Positions 51,389 to 60,217 of a stretch of DNA of 64,000 bases are shown piece after piece. The notes beneath the pieces were generated by a model. It made no database searches. It saw nothing but the letters and a program-made list of their open reading frames with translations, and was not told where the DNA came from. Each line of letters starts with the position of its first letter. The first letter of the stretch is position 1. Origin of the DNA: Clostridiales bacterium. Its GTDB lineage: Bacteria; Bacillota; Clostridia; Saccharofermentanales; DTU023. The stretch lies in assembly GCA_004556925.1 (NCBI GenBank), contig SFFI01000010.1, forward strand, positions 18,446-82,445, given 5' to 3'. A program made the translations under genes and the position numbers.

Positions 51389-52972
51389 TTGTCAGTTTTA
51401 AGAGAAAAAGTTAGGGAAGTTATTGCCTCTGTCCTGCCGGTCAGCCTATTTGTTGTGATTTTGCAGCTCATATTTCACCCTTTGAGCAGCCTGCAATTTG
51501 GACAGTTTATCTTTGCTGCCCTGGTCCTTGTAGTGGGCTTGTCCATTTTCTTGCTGGGCATTGATATCTCCATAACACCCATGGGAAGGTCGCTTTCCGC
51601 AGGTATTGTACGGCGGTCCCGCCTGTCTGGTATCCTAGCCGCCGCATTTGCCATGGGCTTTCTGATCAATATTGCAGAACCAGACCTCATGATCCTGGTG
51701 CGGAATATTGAAAGCCTGACCCAGGGGGTTATCGGCTATAAGCAGTTGATTGTGGCAGTTTCCGTAGGCGTAGGCATCATGGTTATGTTTGGCTTCCTCC
51801 GCCTGATTAAACACCTACAACTAAAGTATATTTACCTCATCGTTTACGGCCTGATTTTTATCCTAGCCGTCTTTAGTCCTATAGAATATTTGGCCCTGGC
51901 CTTTGACTCCTGTGGGGCTACCACAGGGGCGATTACTACGCCCTTCCTGTTGGCCTTGGCCCTGGGTTTGTCTGCAGTTACCCACGATGCCAAACGCGAT
52001 GGGTCCGAATCTTTTGGCCTGGTGGGGATGGCATCTTCTGGAGCGGTTGTGGCGGTCCTCCTAATGGGGATCATGTCCGGTGGCTCGGAACTGAATGGCC
52101 AATTAAGTTTTCCAGAACCGAGCGAAGACTTTTTTGCACCTTTTATCCACGCAATCTCCCCCATGTTCAAGGCTGCCCTCATGGCTATTTTGCCCCTGGC
52201 AATCATTTTCTTTGTCATTAACAGCTTCACGAAGGAAACCCGAAGACGGGATTATAGCAGGATTATTGTCGGCCTCATTTACTGTATCTTAGGGCTCAGT
52301 ATTTTTACCGTCGGCGTGGAGGGCGGTTTTATGTTGTCCGGCCACCTGATTGCCATGCATATCGTCCAGGAGTTCCAAGTCTGGTACCTCCTGCCTTTGG
52401 GCTTTTTCCTAGGGATGACAACAGTCTTGGCAGAGCCTGCGGTACAAGTTTTAACCAAGCAGGTCCAAAAGCAAACGGCTGGGGCGATCTCCCGCAAGTT
52501 AGTCATGATTTTCCTGGCTGCCGGGGTCGCCTTAGCGGTAGCCCTCGCCATGTTACGGATTTTAGTGCCGGGCTTAGAGCTCTGGTATATTCTGCTGCCA
52601 GCCTATATAATCGCCGTGGCTTTGACCTTTGTCACAGGCGACCTCTTTACCGGTATTGCCTTTGACTCGGGTGGCGTGGTGTCTGGTCCGATGACCGCAA
52701 CCTTTGTCCTGGCCTTTGCCCAAGGTGCGGCCTACGCCGTAGACCCCACAACAGTGATACGTAATGGCTATGGAGTTATTGCCCTAGTTGCCACCTCCCC
52801 CTTGCTGGCCTTGCAGATACTAGGACTTATCTATATGGCGAAAGCAAAAAAAGAAGCCCAGCTTGCGGTGGGAACCCAATTAGAGGAAACGGGACCCCAG
52901 GCGGAAATAGGGGCAGAGGCAAAGACCAATCATCATCAGGAGGCAGAACATGTCCATGACCGATCAAACTAA
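51389..52972 (+). CDS. DUF1538 family membrane protein (two DUF1538 repeats)
   Basis: A 527-residue polytopic membrane protein with two copies of the DUF1538 domain (about residues 10-235 and 270-500). Each carries a related motif (LSIFLLGIDISITPMGRS in the first, LSIFTVGVEGGFMLSGHL in the second) and a FDS(C/G)G motif (AFDSCGATTGAITTPF, AFDSGGVVSGPMTATF). The inverted or tandem duplication with Gly-rich half-helices suggests a transporter. It starts with TTG 51389 behind AGGAGGAGG. It overlaps the following PII-like gene by 23 bp, so its activity is probably governed by those proteins. The transported substrate is unknown. Confidence 0.88.
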   Translation: MSVLREKVREVIASVLPVSLFVVILQLIFHPLSSLQFGQFIFAALVLVVGLSIFLLGIDISITPMGRSLSAGIVRRSRLSGILAAAFAMGFLINIAEPDLMILVRNIESLTQGVIGYKQLIVAVSVGVGIMVMFGFLRLIKHLQLKYIYLIVYGLIFILAVFSPIEYLALAFDSCGATTGAITTPFLLALALGLSAVTHDAKRDGSESFGLVGMASSGAVVAVLLMGIMSGGSELNGQLSFPEPSEDFFAPFIHAISPMFKAALMAILPLAIIFFVINSFTKETRRRDYSRIIVGLIYCILGLSIFTVGVEGGFMLSGHLIAMHIVQEFQVWYLLPLGFFLGMTTVLAEPAVQVLTKQVQKQTAGAISRKLVMIFLAAGVALAVALAMLRILVPGLELWYILLPAYIIAVALTFVTGDLFTGIAFDSGGVVSGPMTATFVLAFAQGAAYAVDPTTVIRNGYGVIALVATSPLLALQILGLIYMAKAKKEAQLAVGTQLEETGPQAEIGAEAKTNHHQEAEHVHDRSN

Positions 52973-53660
52973 TGACCAAGAAACCCTGTCTGCCTTTGAG
53001 ACAAACTACGAACTCTTACTTTTTATCCTGCCCCAGAATAAATCGGCTGGACTCGTGGATTATGTCAGAAAAGAAGTCCATACGGGGGTAAGCGTATTTT
53101 TAGGCTCCGGTACCAAACCCGGCAAATTCCTCCGCCTCTTTGGCCTCAATGAGGTTCACCGAGATGTGGTCATGATTATCCAGACCCATGACCAGGTAGA
53201 AAAAATCCTAAACTTAGCGAGGACCAAACTGGAGTTGCATAAACCCGGACATGGTATTGCCTTTACCATACCGCTGCAGTATCTGGCAGGCTTCCCTTCA
53301 CAAAATCCTGGTGCCTCGCTTAAGGAAAAGCCCTTGGATTACAGTGGTGTCCAATATGCCGCCCTCTGCTGCATCTTGGATGAGGGCTTGGGCGAGGAAG
53401 CTGTAACTGTGGCAGAAAGCGCAGGTGCGCAAGGGGCGACTATCCTGGAAGCCAAGGGGGCTGGCCAAGCCTCCAGTCTGATTTTTGAATTTAATATTGA
53501 ACCTCAGAAGGACTTCCTCCTCATGATCCTTAAAACAGACCTTTTGGACCAGGTTGAGGACGCCTTAGACCAGCATTTCACCATGGAAAACGAGAATACG
53601 GGGATTCAGTTTGCCTACCCCGTGACCCGAGTGGTGGGTCTTTACGAGCAGGAGAAATAG
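52950..53660 (+). CDS. Tandem PII-like signalling protein
   Basis: A 236-residue protein with two ferredoxin-like PII-type domains (residues about 20-115 and 130-236). The first has ELLLFILPQNKSAGLVDYV and a T-loop-like GVSVFLGSGT; the second has CCILDEGLGEEAV and GAQGATILEAKGAGQ, the usual position of the nucleotide-binding T loop. Both ends read as G.G..f..P, like GlnK/PII. ATG 52950 has AGGAGG 7 nt upstream inside the DUF1538 gene. It probably senses an adenine nucleotide or metabolite and gates the DUF1538 membrane protein. Confidence 0.8.
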   Translation: MSMTDQTNDQETLSAFETNYELLLFILPQNKSAGLVDYVRKEVHTGVSVFLGSGTKPGKFLRLFGLNEVHRDVVMIIQTHDQVEKILNLARTKLELHKPGHGIAFTIPLQYLAGFPSQNPGASLKEKPLDYSGVQYAALCCILDEGLGEEAVTVAESAGAQGATILEAKGAGQASSLIFEFNIEPQKDFLLMILKTDLLDQVEDALDQHFTMENENTGIQFAYPVTRVVGLYEQEK

Positions 53661-53662
53661 CA

Positions 53663-53974
53663 ATGGATCAAATATTACATGTCTTTATCCGTCCGGACCT
53701 CGTAGACGATTTGCTGAAGCTGGTAGAAGACCAAGGCTCTTGGGGGGCAACGATTTTACGGGGCCGCGGCTCTAGCCACCATCAAGAGCAGCGTTTTTTA
53801 AATGTGGCGATTGAGCGCCAGGTCTCCCTAGTGGTCCTCGTGGTAGACCAGGTCAAGATTTCTGGCCTCGTGGAAGCTCTTAAGGCGCACTTTGACTTTG
53901 ACCAGGGTGGGGTAGGTTTGCTCTGCGCCCTGCCAGCCTATTCCGTCAGAGGGCTGGACCAACGGAGATCATAA
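53663..53974 (+). CDS. Single-domain PII-like protein
   Basis: A 103-residue PII-type domain (HVFIRPDLVDDLLKLVED, SWGATILRGRGSS as T-loop region, then GGVGLLCALPAYSVRGL). It begins 2 bp after the tandem PII gene and ends 1 bp before the FemX-like gene. It gives the module a third PII-like domain, so heteromeric trimers with the tandem protein are conceivable (one tandem plus one single domain equals three). The ligand is unknown. Confidence 0.8.
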   Translation: MDQILHVFIRPDLVDDLLKLVEDQGSWGATILRGRGSSHHQEQRFLNVAIERQVSLVVLVVDQVKISGLVEALKAHFDFDQGGVGLLCALPAYSVRGLDQRRS

Positions 53975-53975
53975 C

Positions 53976-55184
53976 ATGGAGTTTCGTGTATTAACTTCTG
54001 CAGAAGTTGAATCTTTTCTAAGTGCTTCGAATGACTGGCTCTATAACCAGAGTCCTGCTTCCCTTGAAGTTTTTCAAAGTAAGGGAGGACAGGGGGAAAT
54101 TGTAGGTCTGGTGGACCAGGGTAAGATAGTCGCCTCAGCTAGGGTCAATTACTTGCCCTATCGGAAAATCTTTTTGTCGGCTGAAATTTATTTTGGCCCT
54201 GTTTTTGACCAGACCCAGCCCGAAATATTTGACCAATTCTTGAGTGCCTTGCAAGTCTATTTGGGCCACAAGCGCCGGATTATTCGTTTGCGGCTTAGCC
54301 CTTTTTTGGTGCGGGCCAGGATCGATGGCGCGCTTGAAGTAAGTCCAGATCCCCTAGCTGAAAGATATGATCAGATATTAGCAGACCATGGTTTGAACCG
54401 CCTTGACCTCAATTACGATCAGATGGCAGGCCTCCAGGCTTCTTATTTTTATGTAAAGGACCTGGAGGGGCAAAATGAAGATGAAGTCAGAGCCTCTCTC
54501 ACCGTAAACTGCCGCAACCACATGCGTACGGCCTCGCGCTTTGGCCTTAAGATTCGCTTTTTGAAGCCAGACGAGGTTGATATTTTTAATCAAATGTTAA
54601 AGGCAACAGTTGCCAGGACCGGTATGCCAGAATTTGTGGTGAATTACCTCACCAAGCAGGAGTTAGAGATATACGGTGACCAACTGAAGCTACCCTTGGC
54701 CTATATTGAGCGTGACCATTCCGTATCTGTTTTGGAAGAGCAGGTAGCAGAGTGGCAGGCCAAACTGGATGACCTAGCGACTAAATCGGATAGTAAGCGT
54801 AACCAGGCCAGAGCGCGCGAGGCTGAAGCAGCACTCACTGCAGCCCGGCGTCGCCAAAAACAAGTTGTGGACTTCTGCGATAGCCAGGGTGACCTGGTTA
54901 ACCTGGCTTGCTCCCAATACCTTTTTACTGGCTCGGATTGTATCTATTTGCAATCTGCCGCATATGAAGAGTCTTTCCTTTTCTCGGCTGTTTACGCTAT
55001 CCATGGCCTCATGATCCACCAGGCTGTAGAGGCAGGGGTAAAGCGTTACAATATGTTTGCTGTTTCCGACCCCTTTGCTGAGGATACAGGAGATGCCCAA
55101 GTTGCCCAGTTTAAGGCAAACTTCAATGGATACACGATGCAGCTCCTAGGGAATTATGAGCAAAAACTGTCTTTTTTAGCCTAA
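53976..55184 (+). CDS. FemAB/FemX-family peptidoglycan aminoacyltransferase (copy 1)
   Basis: A 402-residue protein of the Fem family, which transfer amino acids from aminoacyl-tRNA to the peptide stem of lipid II. Two GNAT-like subdomains are visible, with the YFYVKDLEGQNEDEVRASL and CRNHMRTASRFGLKIRF regions. The second subdomain is interrupted by the characteristic tRNA-binding coiled-coil arm (residues about 250-305). The C-terminus KRYNMFAVSDPFAED is typical. GGAGATC precedes the ATG. It follows the PII genes closely and leads to the DUF368 gene 19 bp downstream. It is about as long as, and clearly paralogous to, the protein at 58317. Confidence 0.9.
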   Translation: MEFRVLTSAEVESFLSASNDWLYNQSPASLEVFQSKGGQGEIVGLVDQGKIVASARVNYLPYRKIFLSAEIYFGPVFDQTQPEIFDQFLSALQVYLGHKRRIIRLRLSPFLVRARIDGALEVSPDPLAERYDQILADHGLNRLDLNYDQMAGLQASYFYVKDLEGQNEDEVRASLTVNCRNHMRTASRFGLKIRFLKPDEVDIFNQMLKATVARTGMPEFVVNYLTKQELEIYGDQLKLPLAYIERDHSVSVLEEQVAEWQAKLDDLATKSDSKRNQARAREAEAALTAARRRQKQVVDFCDSQGDLVNLACSQYLFTGSDCIYLQSAAYEESFLFSAVYAIHGLMIHQAVEAGVKRYNMFAVSDPFAEDTGDAQVAQFKANFNGYTMQLLGNYEQKLSFLA

Positions 55185-55203
55185 GGTCGTTCAGGAGTTT
55201 TTC

Positions 55204-56151
55204 ATGCAAGCAAACAAGACAAGGGCTAATGATGCCTATCAAGAAAATATGAAAAAGACGAGCCCAGGCTTTGACCCTCCTCTGGGCGAGGGCTTAATGG
55301 CTGTCATTTTACGCTATCTGAAGGGTATTTTAATTGGTATTGGCGCAATTTTGCCCGGCCTTTCCGGTGGCGTTCTCTCTGTTATTTTTAAGGTGTATAC
55401 GCCTATTATGCGGTTTTTGGGCCGCCCCTTACATAGACTCGGGGCCAATATTTTGTATTTTTTACCCCTGGGCTTAGGCGGCTTGACTGGTGTCTTTATT
55501 TTTGCTTTCTTAGTCTCGGCGGCGCTCGGTTCCTATGAGGCTTTTTTCACGTGTCTCTTTATCGGACTGGTGATCGGGACCTTTCCCTCTCTTTGGGAGG
55601 AGGCAGGCTCTCAAGGCCGAAGTAAGGGGGATATCTGGACCATGGGCCTGGCGGCTCTTGCCCTCTTCCTCCTGATGCTTTTGGGGGAGCGGACCTTTGT
55701 CACCGTTCACCCCAACACCATCATCTGGTTTTTGGTAGGCGCCATCGTAGGTCTGGGTTTCATAGTGCCTGGTCTGAGTCCCTCTAATTTTCTCATGTAC
55801 TTTGGCCTATACAAACCCATGTCGGACGCCATCAAGGACCTGGATTGGCCAGCGATCCTCCCTTTATGCCTTGGGGGCGCAGTTTGTATTCTTGGCCTGG
55901 CCAAACCCTTCAACTACCTTCTGGATAGGCATTACTCTGTGATTTACCACATTATCCTGGGCCTGGTTGTGGGATCCTCACTGGCCATCTTCCCCGCAGT
56001 GGTGGCTCCTGGCCTCTCTGCCAGCTCCTTGGAGGCCATGTCTATTACGCTGGGGCCAGCCCTTTTTATCTGCTTGGGGGCCGTCATCCTGGGTGTCGTT
56101 TTATCCCTGCTCTTCAACAAATTGGATACAGGGCAAAACGACTTGCCATGA
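55204..56151 (+). CDS. DUF368 family protein, undecaprenyl-phosphate translocase (PopT-type)
   Basis: A 315-residue membrane protein with about eight to nine helices. The DUF368 motif GILIGIGAILPGLSGGVLSV lies near residues 40-60, and its inverted-repeat partner GLGFIVPGLSPSNFLMYFG near 180-200. Recent work shows that DUF368 proteins return undecaprenyl phosphate across the membrane for cell-wall synthesis. The position after a FemX gene and near VanY supports that role. AGGAG lies 6 nt before the ATG. Gene name is not assigned because substrate identity is by family only. Confidence 0.88.
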   Translation: MQANKTRANDAYQENMKKTSPGFDPPLGEGLMAVILRYLKGILIGIGAILPGLSGGVLSVIFKVYTPIMRFLGRPLHRLGANILYFLPLGLGGLTGVFIFAFLVSAALGSYEAFFTCLFIGLVIGTFPSLWEEAGSQGRSKGDIWTMGLAALALFLLMLLGERTFVTVHPNTIIWFLVGAIVGLGFIVPGLSPSNFLMYFGLYKPMSDAIKDLDWPAILPLCLGGAVCILGLAKPFNYLLDRHYSVIYHIILGLVVGSSLAIFPAVVAPGLSASSLEAMSITLGPALFICLGAVILGVVLSLLFNKLDTGQNDLP

Positions 56152-56219
56152 GGCTTCACCTCCGGACTTATTCCAATGTTGGGCAGGGCCTGATAGAGTC
56201 TGATAGAGCCTAGAACTAG

Positions 56220-56248
56220 TTGACTAATCTGCTACAACTTGCTTTAAT
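56220..56248 (+). promoter_or_regulatory. Promoter of the ferredoxin gene
   Basis: TTGACT (56220-56225), 17-bp spacer and TTTAAT (56243-56248), about 95 bp before the ATG. Both hexamers match consensus at five of six positions. Confidence 0.65.
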
Positions 56249-56343
56249 TATCCTTGTAAGTGGCAAACATTTACAGGAAATTGTATGAGAATCCAGGTCG
56301 GCAAATTGCGGCCAGCGACTCATGCTTAACAAAGGAGAAAAAT

Positions 56344-56514
56344 ATGGCTCACGTAATTTCTAGCGACTGCATCATGTGTGGATCTTGTGAATCCGCTTGC
56401 CCCGTTAACGCAATTTCTGCTGGGGATACCCAATACGTTATTGACCCAGATACCTGCATTGACTGCGGTTCCTGCACGGGTGTCTGCCCTGTCGAAGCTA
56501 TCTCTCAAGAATAG
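56344..56514 (+). CDS. 2[4Fe-4S] ferredoxin
   Basis: A 56-residue clostridial-type ferredoxin with two complete cluster motifs, CIMCGSCESACP (residues 9-20) and CIDCGSCTGVCP (residues 39-50). It is a low-potential electron carrier for anaerobic redox enzymes. ATG 56344 has AAAGGAG upstream; the longer in-frame start at 56260 lies in the leader. It is monocistronic with its own promoter and terminator. Confidence 0.96.
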   Translation: MAHVISSDCIMCGSCESACPVNAISAGDTQYVIDPDTCIDCGSCTGVCPVEAISQE

Positions 56515-56559
56515 TCTAGATAAGAGCGTTTTAGCTCAAAGTTATAACACAAAAGACTT

Positions 56560-56590
56560 GCTCCTAGGCGTACGTTTAGGAGCATTTTTT
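56560..56590 (+). terminator. Terminator of the ferredoxin gene
   Basis: GCTCCTA / TAGGAGC 7-bp stem with a 10-nt loop, then ATTTTTT. The T run overlaps the stop codon of the convergent carboxypeptidase gene. Confidence 0.8.
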
Positions 56591-57497
56591 ATTGGGGGTA
56601 CTGGCCCCAAATTACGAAGGAACCCAAATTGTCTGGGGAAATTTTGGGCTCTTGAAGGCCGGCGGGAAGCCGAAATTCCGCCTGACTTGTTCGCAAGATG
56701 AAGTAGTCGCCGAAACGGTAGACTTGATCCGCCTGCAGATGCCCCAGATATTCCTCCAAAACCCAGCCCTGGACGGTGAGGATGTCCGCATGTGGCGGCC
56801 CGACATAGCGCAGGTGCCAGGGCTCAAAACGCATCCCTGTAATATCCTCCTGCCCTTGGGGATAGCGCACAACAAAACCGTAGCGCCAGGCGTTTTCGTG
56901 GACCCAACGGCCTGCGGGGGCATTAATAAAATGAGGACCAGCAAATTGAAAGACGTAGACATCCACAGCTAGGCCGGTCTGGTGCTCAGATTGTCCAGGA
57001 GGCATCGCTAAGCTGGGATCTTCTGCATAGACCTCCTCTTGTTCTAGGGCCGTCCGGTAGAGGGAAGAGATATAGAGCTTTTCCTTAAAGTCTTGCTTGA
57101 CTGCCTGAGAAAGCTGGGTAAAAGCCGGGGCCATGAGGGGAGACATCTCTAGACCGGTATAGTCGTCTGTAATAAGTTCTGCTTGGAAATTAGCGGGCAG
57201 GGGATGAGCGGGGGAAACAAGGAGCAAGGCTGGCGTCAGTTCGAGCTCGGTTTGACCTGCAAGCACTTGGGATAAGTGGTATAGCGTACTATCTGCTGCG
57301 GAGGCTAGTTGCTCACCTGCAGGATCCAGGACCAGCGTTTGAGAAGATGGATCCGCTTGATAAACCCGGTGTTGGATTTTTTTAGCCAGAGAAGGCCGCG
57401 TGATAAAGAGAACCGTGAGCACAAGAACTAGGCTCGTGGTTATACTTAAAGCAATGCTGGATTTGTAGGCGGGCGGTCGCTTTTTCATGTCCTTCAT
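56589..57497 (-). CDS. VanY-like D-alanyl-D-alanine carboxypeptidase
   Basis: A 302-residue M15B peptidase with one N-terminal membrane anchor (residues about 15-35). The zinc site is complete: SEHQTGLAVDV (His and Asp near residues 168-175) and EPWHLRYVG (Glu and His near 222). It would trim the terminal D-Ala from peptidoglycan stems outside the membrane. There is no van cluster around it, so a housekeeping role in wall maturation is likelier than vancomycin resistance. No Shine-Dalgarno site is visible. On the minus strand TAATAA ends 6 nt, or CATAAT 8 nt, before the ATG. An alternative ATG is at 57488. Confidence 0.92.
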   Translation of the reverse strand: MKDMKKRPPAYKSSIALSITTSLVLVLTVLFITRPSLAKKIQHRVYQADPSSQTLVLDPAGEQLASAADSTLYHLSQVLAGQTELELTPALLLVSPAHPLPANFQAELITDDYTGLEMSPLMAPAFTQLSQAVKQDFKEKLYISSLYRTALEQEEVYAEDPSLAMPPGQSEHQTGLAVDVYVFQFAGPHFINAPAGRWVHENAWRYGFVVRYPQGQEDITGMRFEPWHLRYVGPPHADILTVQGWVLEEYLGHLQADQVYRFGDYFILRTSQAEFRLPAGLQEPKISPDNLGSFVIWGQYPQ

Positions 57498-57546
57498 TTT
57501 AGCTTATTATGACGGGAGTGTCAGCGAGACAAGAGAGGTAGCAACC

Positions 57547-58320
57547 ATGAAAATTGCTTTAATTACCGGAGCTTCCTCCGGCCTGGGTGTAGAGTTTGCC
57601 CGCCAAATTTCAAAGTTTCAGAGTTCAGGATCGGTGGAAGAGCTTTGGCTTTTGGCCAGGCGGCAAGACAAGCTGGAAGCCTTGGCCCAAGACCTGGCAC
57701 AACCCTGCAAAATCTTGCCTTTGGATCTCTTGAAAGCGGAGGATGTAAGTCGCCTAAAAGTGGAGCTCGCCACCCATAAGCCAGAAATCACCTACCTGGT
57801 GAATTCTGCAGGCTGGGGACGGCAGGGCTATTTTGCTGACCAAGAGCCCCAGAGCCACCAAGACATGGTGGACCTCAATATGCGGGCCCTACTTGACGTG
57901 ACTTACCTGGCCAAACCCTACCTGGCTGCTGGGGCTCAAGTCCTGCAAATTGCCTCGGTTGCCTCCTTTTTGCCCCAGCCGGCCTATGCGGTCTATGCTG
58001 CCTCGAAAAGCTTTGTCCTCTATTTTTCCCGGGCCTTGCACCGGGAGTGGCGGCGCGAGGGCATTACGGTAACGGCTGTTTGCCCGAACCTCATGGAGAC
58101 AGAGTTCTTGGCTAAGGCTGGTATGGGCGGTAAGAGCAAGTCCATCAAAAGTTTGGGCCTGGAAGAAGCCTCGCGCGTGGTCAAACGGGCCCTTAAAAGA
58201 TCTGCGGCCGGCAAAGACCTGTCCATCTCCTCGTGGGTGGGGAAGGGTATTTATGTGGCCAGCAAAATCCTGCCCCAGCCCTTTATCTTATGGTTGGAGC
58301 GCGTCATGGGGATGTATTAG
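57547..58320 (+). CDS. Short-chain dehydrogenase/reductase
   Basis: A 257-residue classical SDR. The NAD(P) motif TGASSGLG lies at residues 7-14, NSAG near 87, and the catalytic Tyr-x3-Lys reads YAVYAASK near residue 146 with a Ser about 13 residues before it. ATG 57547 has AGAGG 8 nt upstream; the open frame to 57487 runs through the divergent gene and is rejected. The C-terminal region resembles SDR family members acting on ketones or acyl chains (DltE/YqjQ-like). The substrate is not known. It overlaps the convergent FemX gene by 4 bp. Confidence 0.9.
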   Translation: MKIALITGASSGLGVEFARQISKFQSSGSVEELWLLARRQDKLEALAQDLAQPCKILPLDLLKAEDVSRLKVELATHKPEITYLVNSAGWGRQGYFADQEPQSHQDMVDLNMRALLDVTYLAKPYLAAGAQVLQIASVASFLPQPAYAVYAASKSFVLYFSRALHREWRREGITVTAVCPNLMETEFLAKAGMGGKSKSIKSLGLEEASRVVKRALKRSAAGKDLSISSWVGKGIYVASKILPQPFILWLERVMGMY

Positions 58321-59612
58321 GGCTTTAGTTTATGCTTTAGATCTTTGGCGCATTGCAAGAGCTGGGCCCCTGCTGGCTTAGCCAAGTCCTTGCTGTAGGT
58401 GCCCACATATTCTTCTACTTGACCATTAAACTGCTTCTTGAAATTTAAGACCCCTAAGTCGTCTTCCGGCTCTAGGGGGTCGGAAACAGCAAAGAGATTG
58501 TAATAGTCTGCGCCCTGGGCCACGGCCTCTTTAAGCATAATCCCATGCATATAGTAGGCGGGGGAAAGGTCGACAAATTCAGAGAAAATGGCCGTCTGCA
58601 AGCAGATATAGTCGCTAGGGCTGAAGGCAAATTGCGAGACGCCCAAAATGAGCTCTTGGTCTTTCCCGTGTTGGGCAGCCAATTCTTCTATGCGGTCACG
58701 CCGCTTGAGATTGGCCGTGATTTGCTGGTCTAACTCCCGAATTTTAGTTTTACCCCGGCGGGAGTTCGCATCTGTTGCAGCTTGCTCAGCTTTTAAGTCT
58801 GCTTCAATTTGACTGTTAAGCTGGAGGGAATCTTGTGGGGTCAGACAGATGGCCAGATAGCTGACGGTCTTAGATGCCGCCTGCATGAGGGCTGGGCTGG
58901 TTAGGCTGAGCCGGTTACGCGGGAAACCGTAATTATCTGCCATGGCGGTCAGGGCTTGGTTGAATACTGGGGCTTCTTCTGGCTTAAGTTTGCGCAGGGT
59001 CATGCCATAGCGGTCGGCGACCCGGATATGGTTGCGGACCTTGGAGTCCAGGGAGGCGATAACCTCCTCCTCGCTTTGGCCGCGCAGGTCTTTAACAAAC
59101 AGATAGCGGGGCTGGAGCCTTGTGTCGCTGTAAAAATCTCCTGCAGGCTTGGTGTAGCCGGCATCTTGAAAAATCTGGTCAACCTGGTCAGCCAGGGGGC
59201 AGGCCTGGTAGCCCTCACCCTCATCTTTATAGATCCCCCGTATGAGGAGGGGGGACAGGGAGAGGTGCAGGACATTCTTCTGTTTTAGCAGATGGGCCTC
59301 GAGGGCGGCCAGCAGCTGGGGTAAGATATCCAGCCGACCGGGATCTAAGGGCAGCCAGTTGACCTGGGCCCTACGATAAAAACGAAGCTCAGGCAGGTAA
59401 GTCAGTTTGCAGGCTGCCAGGACCTCCCCAGCCTCAAAGAGGCCTAATAGCTCAACATTGAGTCCCTGGGCCCGGTCGAAGGCCAGAACATCTGCTGACT
59501 GATTATAAAAATAGCGCAACTGATGCTGGTTTAAGTAGCTAGCATAGGCTTCGGGCTTGAGCGTTTTTATTTCCAAAATAGGCATCCTTTCCGCCATGAA
59601 GACGTTGACCAT
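58317..59612 (-). CDS. FemAB/FemX-family peptidoglycan aminoacyltransferase (copy 2)
   Basis: A 431-residue Fem protein paralogous to the one at 53976 (shared YLFVKDLRGQSEEEVIASL, VRNHIRVADRYGMTLRKL and DYYNLFAVSDP). The coiled-coil tRNA-binding arm lies at about residues 270-325. Two Fem proteins in one neighbourhood suggest a two-step interpeptide bridge. The start is uncertain: ATG 59612 has AAGGTC close by and TATACA about 15 nt upstream, while ATGs at 59597 and 59585 are alternatives that begin nearer the conserved fold. Confidence 0.88.
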   Translation of the reverse strand: MVNVFMAERMPILEIKTLKPEAYASYLNQHQLRYFYNQSADVLAFDRAQGLNVELLGLFEAGEVLAACKLTYLPELRFYRRAQVNWLPLDPGRLDILPQLLAALEAHLLKQKNVLHLSLSPLLIRGIYKDEGEGYQACPLADQVDQIFQDAGYTKPAGDFYSDTRLQPRYLFVKDLRGQSEEEVIASLDSKVRNHIRVADRYGMTLRKLKPEEAPVFNQALTAMADNYGFPRNRLSLTSPALMQAASKTVSYLAICLTPQDSLQLNSQIEADLKAEQAATDANSRRGKTKIRELDQQITANLKRRDRIEELAAQHGKDQELILGVSQFAFSPSDYICLQTAIFSEFVDLSPAYYMHGIMLKEAVAQGADYYNLFAVSDPLEPEDDLGVLNFKKQFNGQVEEYVGTYSKDLAKPAGAQLLQCAKDLKHKLKP

Positions 59613-59798
59613 GACCTTGAATCTTTTATGTATAGTTTAGCAGTATACTAGCATTTATGGTTTTCTTGGTCGATCTGGCTTGACAGATATTTGAGAACTT
59701 AGTATCTTTAGCCTTGCGTTCAAGCGCAAAACTCCTCCAATTTCACGTGCCGAGGGTCATGCCGGGGGCACGGTTTCTGGATTAATGAGGTGAAGGTA

Positions 59799-60047
59799 AT
59801 GAAAGAAAAAATCCATCCCAAGTACGGTAAGTGCGTTGTCAAATGCGCCTGCGGCGAAACTTTCGAAACTGGCTCCATCAAGGAAAGCCTCTCGGTAGAT
59901 ATTTGCTCCAAATGCCACCCCTTCTATACAGGCCGTCAAAAATTGGTCGATACCGGTGGTCGTGTCGATAAGTTTAGAAAAAGACAAGAACTTCACAACG
60001 CCCAGGCTGCCCAAGCAGCAGATCAAGATGATCAAGCCGAAGCATAG
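59799..60047 (+). CDS. rpmE: 50S ribosomal protein L31
   Basis: An 82-residue zinc-binding (C+) L31. The Cys set is KCACG and CSKCHPFYTG, and IHPKYGKCVVKC at the start and GRVDKFRKR near the end are diagnostic. The C-terminus has an extra Ala/Gln/Asp-rich tail of about 15 residues. ATG 59799 has GAGGTG 6 nt upstream; the in-frame GTG at 59790 overlaps that site and is rejected. It heads the rpmE-prmC-prfA-tsaC order and has its own terminator. Confidence 0.95.
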   Translation: MKEKIHPKYGKCVVKCACGETFETGSIKESLSVDICSKCHPFYTGRQKLVDTGGRVDKFRKRQELHNAQAAQAADQDDQAEA

Positions 60048-60071
60048 CTGCTTTAGTCGAGCTTTATCTGA

Positions 60072-60104
60072 GGAACAGGACTTATGCCCTGTTCCTTTTC
60101 TTTT
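60072..60104 (+). terminator. Terminator of rpmE
   Basis: GGAACAGG (60072-60079) pairs with CCTGTTCC (60088-60095), followed by TTTTCTTTT. Confidence 0.85.
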
Positions 60105-60217
60105 GGCCGAGCTTTTGTATTGGGGCTTTGCGCGAGGCCTTGAGGTTTTTTAACCCGGACACGTGAATAGCAAAGGAGACAGGGTTTCAAACTAGGCCCA
60201 ATCTTGAAGGTAGGAAA

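Noticed and set aside
56589..57497. Vancomycin-resistance vanY
   Set aside because: No vanH/A/X, VanS or VanR genes are adjacent. The gene sits among ordinary wall genes, so it is annotated as a housekeeping-type D,D-carboxypeptidase.
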